From assembly GCA_029561505.1 (NCBI GenBank), contig JAKQXK010000676.1, positions 1 to 11,192 on the forward strand: a stretch of DNA of 11,192 nt, given 5' to 3'. Made by a program: the position numbers and the translations under genes. The notes under the pieces were generated by a model that was not told the origin of the DNA, ran no database searches, and was given only the letters and a program-made list of their open reading frames with translations. The DNA comes from Spirochaetota bacterium (GTDB lineage Bacteria; Spirochaetota; Leptospiria; Turneriellales; Turneriellaceae). Positions 6,675 to 11,192 of this stretch are shown piece after piece; the stretch's first letter is position 1; each line of letters opens with the position of its first letter.

Positions 6675-7823
6675 TCAGACGCTGTAACCTGCGACGCGGC
6701 GCAGCGAAGTTCCGGGAAAATAGTGATCAAGAATACGTTTGTACGAATTACCGCGTTCGTCAGCCTGATATTTCGCCCCCCATTGGCACATGCCGACACC
6801 ATGGCCGAAGCCGCGACCGGTGAGAATCAGGGCGTCACCTTTACGCGCGATACCGAAGAAAGTTGATTTCACTTTGATGGCGCCAAGAGCCGTGCGAAAT
6901 TTATCGGCACGAATCTTTTTGACTCCCGACGCGGTGGCGATCGTCAATGTTTTCACACGTTTAGACGGGCTGCGCTCGGCGACCGTGACGTTGCGTATGC
7001 CGCGCGCGTTCAGGCGCCGGGCGATTTCAGAAAACGGTATCTTGACCTGCCATTTATACACCGGGGCATTCGAGCAATAGGGTGAATTCTGTACGTTCAG
7101 GTAAGGCACGGGTCTGCCCCAGACCTCTTGCGCAGAAGCCAGCGTGCCGCCGCACGAAGAATGAAAAAATGTCTGCGCGAGGCTATCGCCGTGGTAAAGA
7201 ACTTCGTCATGCGTTTCGCCGACCGCGTTACGCGCGCCCGTGTCGCCTTTTTTGACGCCGCCATAAACCTGAAAATTCGTGGTGGTGTCGACGTCGAACG
7301 ACTTGCCGGTGCGCTCTTTCATTTTGACGAGCAGGTAAGTGCGCGCGACGACTGCTTGTGCTTTGAGTGCCTCGGGGTGCCAGCTCGGGCTCATCTCGTG
7401 GCTGACAACCGATGTCAGGTATTCATCCATCGGTACGTGGTTGACGTAGAGCCAGCCGCCGCCTTCGCGCTTTGCCTCGAGCGCCCCGAAATAGCGTTTT
7501 GATTTCAGCACAAAAAAGCCTTTGGGCTTCAGCATACCTTCTTCGGCGAGCGTCAAAGTCCCGTTGCCCCGGCGCGTGACCCGGCCCGAGGTAAATGTAT
7601 AATCGTCGGCCTTTACCTGCAGGGCCTCGCCGGCGTGCAGCTTCACGCGCACGGTGATGCCGCCATTGCCGTCGTGGGGCAGCGCCGTCTGCGATGAGGA
7701 TTTATATATAAAAGGAGAGAACTTGCCCTTCGTGTTCGGGCTGCACGCCGTTAACACCAGGGCTGCCGGCAAAAATAAGGGCAAAAAGAGCCGTTTTAGT
7801 GAGAAATCCGCCCAAAGCTGCAT
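6675..7823 (-). CDS. SpoIID/LytB-domain lipoprotein (probable peptidoglycan lytic transglycosylase)
   Basis: The 382-residue protein carries an N-terminal lipoprotein signal: Lys-Arg at 10-11, a hydrophobic core, and lipobox LVLTAC with Cys27 as the predicted lipidated residue. The SpoIID domain follows, with MDEYLTSVVSHEMSPSWHPE (132-151) holding the likely catalytic Glu143, then ALKAQAVVARTY, QVYGG (185-189), HSSCGG (221-226) and SPYC (247-250) as probable metal-site residues, and the C-terminal signature GRGFGHGVGMCQWGA (336-350). SpoIID enzymes cleave glycan strands without a stem peptide. In Bacillus and Clostridioides they act in spore engulfment, but homologues occur in many non-sporulating bacteria, including spirochaetes and cyanobacteria. 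With no sporulation gene near, a role in wall remodelling is likelier here. The ATG at 7823 is the only possible start, because an in-frame TAA lies 9 bases upstream. It lacks an obvious ribosome site. The gene starts 54 bases after the SDR stop. Confidence 0.92.
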   Translation of the reverse strand: MQLWADFSLKRLFLPLFLPAALVLTACSPNTKGKFSPFIYKSSSQTALPHDGNGGITVRVKLHAGEALQVKADDYTFTSGRVTRRGNGTLTLAEEGMLKPKGFFVLKSKRYFGALEAKREGGGWLYVNHVPMDEYLTSVVSHEMSPSWHPEALKAQAVVARTYLLVKMKERTGKSFDVDTTTNFQVYGGVKKGDTGARNAVGETHDEVLYHGDSLAQTFFHSSCGGTLASAQEVWGRPVPYLNVQNSPYCSNAPVYKWQVKIPFSEIARRLNARGIRNVTVAERSPSKRVKTLTIATASGVKKIRADKFRTALGAIKVKSTFFGIARKGDALILTGRGFGHGVGMCQWGAKYQADERGNSYKRILDHYFPGTSLRRVAGYSV

Positions 7824-7877
7824 ATTCGATTATCGGCACAACAGGCAGCAAAACAAGAGGCCGGGCGGCCAGTCGCA

Positions 7878-8843
7878 TCAGCCGAGGTGGGGCATTTTCA
7901 GAAGACCTTCGGTTACCGTGACGACCGGCTTGTAGCCCATGTTGCGCCGAATTTTGTCGATGCGAATCGTGCAATGGCGCGACATGATTGCGGCTGCGAA
8001 GCGCGTGAGCGGCGGTTCGCTTTTGAGACGCAAAATTTTCCAGATGCCTTCTACAACAAACGCCAGAGAGCGCGCAACAAAACCCGGAATCGATTTTTGC
8101 GGTGCGGTGATACCCTGTGTTTTCAGATAGCGGCCCAGAAAATCACGGAATGTCGTGCGCTCACCGTCGGTGACAAAATACGCCTCACCGCCCCTACCTT
8201 TTTTGAGAGCGAGTTCAAGCGCGTGCGCGAGATTGGTGATATGGGTTGTGTCGGTGGTTTTGTTGCCATGGTCCATCCACATGAATTGTTTTTTCTGAAT
8301 CATGTCGACGAGCACCGGCAGAACGGTTTTGTCGCCTTCGCCCCAGACGAGGCGTGGCCTCACCGAAAGCGTTGTTAAGGTTTTCGAGTTCGCCGCGAGC
8401 ACGCGTTTTTCAGCCTCACCTTTGGTGAGCGAATACAAGAATGGCGTCGACTGAGGGTAAGGGTAGGTCTCGTCGATGCCGACCATGTCTTGCCCGTAAA
8501 AAAGCATGGCTTCGGTGCCGACAAAAATGAAGCGCTTCACTTTCGCTGCCTTCGCTGCTTCGAGCAACTGCTCGGTACCTGTGACGTTTGCGCGCCAGAA
8601 GTCGTCGCGAGAACCCCATTGTTCGACGAAGGCCGCGGCGTGAATCACTGCATCGACACCTTTCAGGTCAGCAACGGCGACTTTGCCCAGCTCAGAGCGA
8701 ACCGGTTTCGCGCCGAGGTTTTTCAGCAGCAGGTCACTCGATTCAGAACGCGACATCGCGAGCACCGTATGTTTTTTCTTCTTGAGCCATTTGACAGTGG
8801 CAGAACCCACAAAACCCGAAGCGCCGGTAACGAATACTTTCAT
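7878..8843 (-). CDS. NAD(P)-dependent extended SDR (epimerase / 3-beta-HSD-like)
   Basis: This 321-residue protein is an extended short-chain dehydrogenase, probably cytoplasmic, acting on a sugar, sterol-like or isoprenoid substrate that I cannot identify. Residues 1-30 form the Rossmann start, with the TGASGFVG nucleotide loop (6-13). DAVIHAAA (64-71) is the second cofactor motif. The catalytic triad is visible as Thr110 (VGTEAM), Tyr137 and Lys141 (YSLTK). VRPRLVWGEGD and the TDTTHITNLAHAL stretch match the downstream conserved regions of the epimerase and 3-beta-HSD groups. A hydrophobic segment near 255-272 may contact the membrane or substrate. The start ATG at 8843 is immediately followed by the Rossmann strand, so it is secure although its ribosome site is weak. 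The stop overlaps an out-of-frame ATG as TGATG (7876-7880). The gene lies between the GST-like gene and the SpoIID-domain gene. Confidence 0.9.
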   Translation of the reverse strand: MKVFVTGASGFVGSATVKWLKKKKHTVLAMSRSESSDLLLKNLGAKPVRSELGKVAVADLKGVDAVIHAAAFVEQWGSRDDFWRANVTGTEQLLEAAKAAKVKRFIFVGTEAMLFYGQDMVGIDETYPYPQSTPFLYSLTKGEAEKRVLAANSKTLTTLSVRPRLVWGEGDKTVLPVLVDMIQKKQFMWMDHGNKTTDTTHITNLAHALELALKKGRGGEAYFVTDGERTTFRDFLGRYLKTQGITAPQKSIPGFVARSLAFVVEGIWKILRLKSEPPLTRFAAAIMSRHCTIRIDKIRRNMGYKPVVTVTEGLLKMPHLG

Positions 8844-8896
8844 AGCGCCAGCGATGCGCGCAGTGGCAGACTGGCGAGAAAAAACCGATTATGCCG

Positions 8897-9031
8897 CTAG
8901 AAATAAACTGTGATTGCGGGCGAATACGTGAAGCCACCCAGATTTCGCCTCAGGCTCGAATCGTTCTCTTTGGCAAACTGCGCCGAAAGTTTTTCTGCCA
9001 GTTGTGCAGCTTCGCGTTCTGGCTCAGAGCC
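8897..9031 (-). other. Open +1-frame tail after the GST stop: possible frameshifted C-terminal extension
   Basis: The roughly 180 bases between the GST stop (9024-9026) and the SDR start are not featureless. In the +1 frame relative to the GST, codons run open from 9031 to a TAG at 8897-8899 and encode 44 residues that look like real protein. The tail begins with an amphipathic helix (EPEREAAQLAEKLSAQFAKE) and ends in a more beta-like segment (GGFTYSPAITVYF). The frame has no ATG, GTG or TTG of its own back to an in-frame TGA, so it could only be made by frameshifting from the GST or as a remnant of a longer gene. The GST ends at CTC TGA G, which resembles the +1 frameshift sites of prfB (CTT TGA C). 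Alternatives are an indel that shortened the GST, or chance openness of a GC-rich sequence. Confidence 0.35.
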
Positions 9032-9677
9032 ACTTTGCCATGTACGCGCCTGACTTCTTCACATAGTCGCCATAGAGTTCAGGCACTTCGGGCAACACAG
9101 ACGCGGTTATCGCGGGGGTCGCAGCAATCTGAGCCGCGTACGCGTTCAGAATCGGTAATCCCTCAAGAATGCCAAAAGGCATTTTGGGCGCAAGCCACGC
9201 AAACCGGGCGAAGAGGGGGGCGATGGCGACATCGACGAGCTGCATACTTTCACCGGCGAACCAGGGCCCCTTGATTTCGGCGGCGAATTTCTTGAGATTC
9301 GCCTGCAGCTCTTGCGTCTTCGCGTTAAATTCTGTTTCGGTTTTTATGTGCGTCCACTGGTATTGCAGGCCCAATAAATGCGACGAGAACTCTATCCACC
9401 CGCGGGCTTTTGCTTTTTTAAGCGGGTCTGCCGGGTGCAGCGACGGTGGCGTCACTTCGTCGAGGTATTCCATGATGATTGCCGATTCAAACAGAACTTC
9501 ATCGTCGACCTGCAGCACAGGCACTTTGCCCGTCGGTGAAAGTTTCAGAAACCATTCGGGTTTGTTCGCAAGGTCGATGTATTCAATCTCAAAAGCAATC
9601 TGCTTCTCTTTAAGCACGATCACCGAACGCTGCACGAACGGGCAAAGTTTGAAACTGATCAGGCGGTATTTCTTCAC
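9024..9677 (-). CDS. Glutathione S-transferase-like protein (thioredoxin-fold N-terminus, Cys active-site type)
   Basis: The protein has the two-domain GST plan in 217 residues. The thioredoxin-like N-terminus contains SFKLCPFVQR, with Cys12 in the active-site position typical of omega- and beta-like or glutaredoxin-related GSTs. It also has TGKVPVL, with the cis-Pro that binds glutathione, and ESAIIMEYLDE, the glutathione-contacting Glu-Ser. The C-terminal half is all helical (WIEFSSHLLGLQY, LVDVAIAPLFARF). It likely performs glutathione-dependent thiol transfer or dehydroascorbate-type reduction in the cytoplasm; the substrate is unknown. I prefer the GTG at 9677: AGTAGG lies 4 bases upstream and overlaps the previous stop. 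The GTG at 9692 would add five residues (MPVGK) and overlap the preceding gene by ten bases, but it has no ribosome site. The stop lies in CTC TGA G, with an open protein-like tail in the +1 frame (8897-9031). Confidence 0.88.
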   Translation of the reverse strand: MKKYRLISFKLCPFVQRSVIVLKEKQIAFEIEYIDLANKPEWFLKLSPTGKVPVLQVDDEVLFESAIIMEYLDEVTPPSLHPADPLKKAKARGWIEFSSHLLGLQYQWTHIKTETEFNAKTQELQANLKKFAAEIKGPWFAGESMQLVDVAIAPLFARFAWLAPKMPFGILEGLPILNAYAAQIAATPAITASVLPEVPELYGDYVKKSGAYMAKWL

Positions 9678-9682
9678 TTTAC

Positions 9683-10375
9683 CTACTGGCACTGGGGTGC
9701 ATTCGTCGACATGGCTGTGGTCAGGTCGGGTGAAAGCTGTAGCGTGTAGAAAAAGGGCGACTTGCCCGAGCAGCGATAGGGCGTCTGGTCAATGCGTAGC
9801 GGTGAATACCAGCTGTCAGCCTGCAGCTGCACCGAGTTGTTCTCATAGGTCAGCTTTTTGACCACAATTGAATTGGTTTTGCCATCGTCTTTTTGCGCTG
9901 TGACATAGGTGCCATTCACAACCTCGCCATCTGATTTGCGTATCTTAAGTAAGACAATCACTTTCGCCCCGCCGCCCTTGCCATACGATTTCTGCCAGCC
10001 AGCTTTTGTGAAGCGTGTGAAGGCCATCACATGGTTGGCGCCGCCGTCGCTGCTGAAGGCGACGAACAGGTGGTCTTTGTCGGCCGTCGCGGCGATCGCG
10101 CGGGCATCGACAGGCGAAGTGTCGATGTCTTTGCGGCAGAAGACCTGCTTGCCGCTCTGGAAAAACGCCACAATCGGATTCTGGTTTTTTTTCGATACCT
10201 GAAGCGTGCCAAGCTTGACCACGCCGTCTTTCAGCGTCGTTTCTTTGATCATGACTGCGCCCGAACTTGCAAAGTCACAGTTGCTGGCAGCGGCGACGGG
10301 TTGGTAACCAGCGAAAAGAGCGGCGACCGCAAAAACGCCGAACCAATACTGCGCGCGAAGGCGATTCAAGAGCAT
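9683..10375 (-). CDS. Secreted protein of unknown function
   Basis: I do not recognise this 230-residue protein. Residues 1-30 are a good Sec signal peptide: Arg at 5 and 7, hydrophobic core WFGVFAVAALFAG, and a likely cleavage after VAAA (before Ser31). The mature part has four Cys residues (33, 80, 202, 229) that could form two disulfides in the periplasm. It is rich in short strand-turn patterns (VAFSSDGGANHVMAFTRF, GTYVTAQKDDG, IVVKKL) that resemble beta-propeller-type repeats, though I cannot place it in a family. The ATG at 10375 has AGG about 5 bases upstream. The start overlaps the end of the small CxxC frame by ten bases (ATGCTCTTGA), suggesting coupling. The stop TAG lies six bases before the preferred GST start and shares bases with its ribosome site. 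Cys33 is too far from the signal-peptide end to be a lipobox. Confidence 0.82.
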   Translation of the reverse strand: MLLNRLRAQYWFGVFAVAALFAGYQPVAAASNCDFASSGAVMIKETTLKDGVVKLGTLQVSKKNQNPIVAFFQSGKQVFCRKDIDTSPVDARAIAATADKDHLFVAFSSDGGANHVMAFTRFTKAGWQKSYGKGGGAKVIVLLKIRKSDGEVVNGTYVTAQKDDGKTNSIVVKKLTYENNSVQLQADSWYSPLRIDQTPYRCSGKSPFFYTLQLSPDLTTAMSTNAPQCQ

Positions 10376-10458
10376 GCACCTGACTCAATGCGGTGACAAG
10401 TGCCGTAAAGAACCTTTTGGCCACAACGTGCGCAGTTCAGGTTCACCTTGGTTGACAT
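10366..10458 (-). CDS. Possible small CxxC zinc-ribbon-like protein (30 aa)
   Basis: A 30-codon frame begins with the ATG at 10458 and ends with TGA at 10366-10368. It contains NCARCGQKVLYGTCHR followed by IESGAC. Four Cys in a CxxCG...C...C arrangement, with Lys, Tyr and Gly placed as in zinc-ribbon and rubredoxin-like knuckles, are unlikely by chance in so short a frame. The frame overlaps the start of the secreted-protein gene by ten bases, as expected of the first gene of an operon. An alternative in-frame ATG at 10488 would give 42 residues but would run into the hemerythrin start codon on the other strand. There is no clear ribosome site for the 10458 start; GTGGA sits near the 10488 start. 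Function is unknown; a metal-binding peptide is the simplest reading. A chance frame in an intergenic region is the main alternative. Confidence 0.45.
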   Translation of the reverse strand: MSTKVNLNCARCGQKVLYGTCHRIESGACS

Positions 10459-10486
10459 CGTGTCGCCGATACCGAGACCTCTATTC
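10376..10486. promoter_or_regulatory. Divergent control region between the minus-strand cluster and the hemerythrin gene
   Basis: The two transcription units diverge here, so the promoters for both should lie in or near this interval. TTGACA occurs on the plus strand at 10452-10457 but no good -10 follows at 16-18 bases. A direct repeat GGTTCAC / GGTTGAC sits at 10440-10446 and 10450-10456, one helical turn apart, and could be an operator. Most of the interval is also covered by the putative CxxC frame on the minus strand, which leaves little non-coding room if that gene is real. I cannot name the promoters. Confidence 0.35.
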
Positions 10487-10894
10487 ATGATTCCACTTGA
10501 ATGGACGGTTGAATACAGCACTGGTATTCCGAAAATCGACTCTCAACATGCCTATCTCTTTGAGCTTGCGAACCGTTTGGCGCGCGCGCTGGCTTCGGGG
10601 CGCAGCGATGAAGTTCTGGCGAATATTGTACAAGAACTCAATGAATATGTAAATACGCACTTCGCGTACGAAGAATCGGTAATGCAGCAGGCGCATTACG
10701 ATTCATTCGTGCAGCACCAGGCGATGCACAAAAAAATGCGTGAGCAGCTGGCTGAATACGTCGTTCAGCTGCAGAACAAGACGTTGAGTGCGCAGGCGTT
10801 GAGCAAATTTCTCGAGGTCTGGCTGACCGAACATATCTTGCACGAAGATATGGCGTACATACCCGCGGTGGCCGCCAGTGGTTATCAGCCCTGA
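10487..10894 (+). CDS. Bacteriohemerythrin
   Basis: This single-domain, 135-residue cytoplasmic protein holds a non-haem di-iron centre that binds O2 reversibly. All seven iron ligands of the hemerythrin four-helix bundle can be placed: His21 (KIDSQH), His58 and Glu62 (THFAYEE), His77 and His81 (VQHQAMH), His116 and Asp121 (TEHILHED). The spacing matches the family (H-x3-E, H-x3-H, H-x4-D). The IPLEWTVEYSTGI opening, with Trp at residue 6, is also typical. The ATG at 10487 starts just before this opening. An upstream in-frame TTG at 10448, with AGG before it, would add 13 residues not usual for the family, so it is less likely. Bacterial hemerythrins serve O2 supply, O2 or redox sensing, or iron storage. 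No chemotaxis or cyclic-nucleotide domain is attached, which favours storage, buffering or sensing through a partner. The MBOAT gene follows after 65 bases. Confidence 0.93.
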   Translation: MIPLEWTVEYSTGIPKIDSQHAYLFELANRLARALASGRSDEVLANIVQELNEYVNTHFAYEESVMQQAHYDSFVQHQAMHKKMREQLAEYVVQLQNKTLSAQALSKFLEVWLTEHILHEDMAYIPAVAASGYQP

Positions 10895-10959
10895 AATCGA
10901 CCGGTTGTCGACTATATATGGCTTGCGTGATTCGATTATCTGCCTAAGGTGACTGCAAC
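10895..10959 (+). promoter_or_regulatory. Short spacer with small hairpin, AT-rich run and MBOAT ribosome-binding site
   Basis: After the hemerythrin stop there is a small inverted repeat, TCGAC-CGGTT-GTCGA (10897-10911), then TATATAT (10913-10919). The hairpin has only five base pairs and no following T-run, so it is not a convincing terminator. TATATA could be a -10 element, but no matching -35 is clear. A strong Shine-Dalgarno TAAGGTGA (10945-10952) lies seven bases before the GTG of the next gene and fixes that start. Confidence 0.4.
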
Positions 10960-11192
10960 GTGAATTTTTTGTCGCTTGCATTCTTGGCATTTTTCGTCGC
11001 CTCGTTTGTCATTTACTGGAACCTGCCGCAGCGGTTGCGAGTTGGCTTTTTGATTCTCGCCTCGCTGTTTTATTACGGTTTTTACAGTCCGGCCTTTCTG
11101 GCACATTTCGTTCTGGTTATTGCGATCAATTTTGTCATTGCGCAGAGGCTCGCGGCAACAAGGTCGCGCGCTCTCGTCGCGGGCGCCGTCGC
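10960..11192 (+). CDS. MBOAT-family membrane acyltransferase, AlgI/DltB-like (3' end outside window)
   Basis: The first 77 codons are present and the frame runs off the window. The start is GTG at 10960 with an excellent ribosome site. The N-terminus matches the opening of AlgI-type MBOAT proteins: a first hydrophobic helix (LSLAFLAFFVASFVIYW, 4-20), a basic turn (LPQRLR, 22-27), the signature-like LILASLFYYGFYSP (31-44), and a second or third helix (FLAHFVLVIAINFVIA, 46-61). Such proteins move acyl groups, often acetyl, across the membrane for O-acylation of exopolysaccharide or other surface polymers, usually with a periplasmic SGNH/AlgX-AlgJ partner encoded nearby. The catalytic His region lies beyond the window, so activity cannot be checked. 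It may be co-transcribed with the hemerythrin gene 65 bases upstream. Confidence 0.82.
   Translation, partial: MNFLSLAFLAFFVASFVIYWNLPQRLRVGFLILASLFYYGFYSPAFLAHFVLVIAINFVIAQRLAATRSRALVAGAV

Larger units (their letters stand above)
1..10458 (-). other. Probable single long operon of 11-12 genes
   Basis: Every gene here is on the minus strand. Junctions, from the 5' end of the transcript, are: 10-base overlap, about 5-base gap, 180-base gap (largely filled by the open tail), 54-base gap, 2-base gap, 6-base gap, 23-base overlap, ATGA overlap, 2-base gap, 29-base overlap and 45-base gap. No terminator-like hairpin with a T-run was seen between them. Co-transcription is inferred from packing. The largest gap, before the SDR gene, is the likeliest place for an internal promoter. 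Confidence 0.55.

Noticed and set aside
8886..8891. CATAAT (minus strand) as a -10 element for the SDR gene
   Set aside because: The sequence 17 bases upstream (CAATCA) is a poor -35, and the region is otherwise explained by the end of the open tail.
9169..9861. 230-codon open frame on the plus strand
   Set aside because: It is antisense to the GST and the secreted-protein gene. The translation is Ser/Cys/Arg-rich and has no recognisable motif.
10452..10457. TTGACA as a -35 element for the hemerythrin gene
   Set aside because: No acceptable -10 hexamer is found at a 16-18 base spacing; the hexamer alone is not enough.
10897..10911. Inverted repeat after the hemerythrin gene as a rho-independent terminator
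   Set aside because: It has only five base pairs and no T-run follows.
1..11192. CRISPR arrays, tRNA or rRNA genes, insertion sequences, prophage genes, toxin-antitoxin pairs
   Set aside because: I looked for spaced direct repeats, terminal inverted repeats, transposase or integrase motifs and tRNA arms, and saw none. The window reads as ordinary, compact chromosomal DNA.

Overview
The window is a dense, GC-rich stretch of bacterial chromosome. I see no sign of phage, insertion sequences, CRISPR or RNA genes. Gene content suggests a diderm with a lipid-A-type acyltransferase and lipoproteins whose signal peptides have relaxed lipoboxes. It also has a SpoIID-type peptidoglycan enzyme outside a sporulation context, a bacteriohemerythrin and an MBOAT acyltransferase. 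My best guess is a spirochaete of the Leptospirales (a Turneriella- or Leptonema-like genome). This rests on general gene content and base composition, not on a diagnostic marker, so treat it as tentative.

Layout. From about position 10458 down to position 1, everything is on the minus strand and tightly packed, with overlaps or short gaps at nearly every junction. In transcription order: a possible 30-residue CxxC zinc-ribbon peptide (10366-10458); a secreted protein of unknown function (9683-10375); a glutathione S-transferase-like protein (9024-9677) followed by an open, protein-like +1-frame tail (8897-9031); an extended SDR/epimerase (7878-8843); a SpoIID/LytB-domain lipoprotein (6675-7823); phosphatidylglycerophosphatase A (6043-6672); a coiled-coil protein of unknown function (5188-6036); a CBS-PAS-Fis regulator without an AAA+ domain (3966-5210); an LpxL/HtrB-type acyltransferase (3013-3969); a membrane-anchored helical protein (1820-3010); a cysteine desulfurase-like class V aminotransferase (682-1848); and the 5' part of a putative lipoprotein (1-636, cut by the window edge).

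On the plus strand, diverging from this block, are a bacteriohemerythrin (10487-10894) and the beginning of an AlgI/DltB-type MBOAT membrane acyltransferase (10960 onward).

How it may work together. Several minus-strand genes concern the cell envelope: PgpA in phospholipid synthesis, the acyltransferase in lipid A or lipid acylation, SpoIID in glycan-strand cleavage, and two exported proteins. The CBS-PAS-Fis protein is the only obvious regulator, and its stop codon overlaps the start of the acyltransferase gene. A shared role in envelope maintenance is inferred from packing and order, not shown.

The items most worth a second look are the unannotated CxxC mini-gene, the coding-like sequence after the GST stop at a CTC-TGA site, and the unusual regulator architecture. 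No gene-free stretch exceeds 300 bases.
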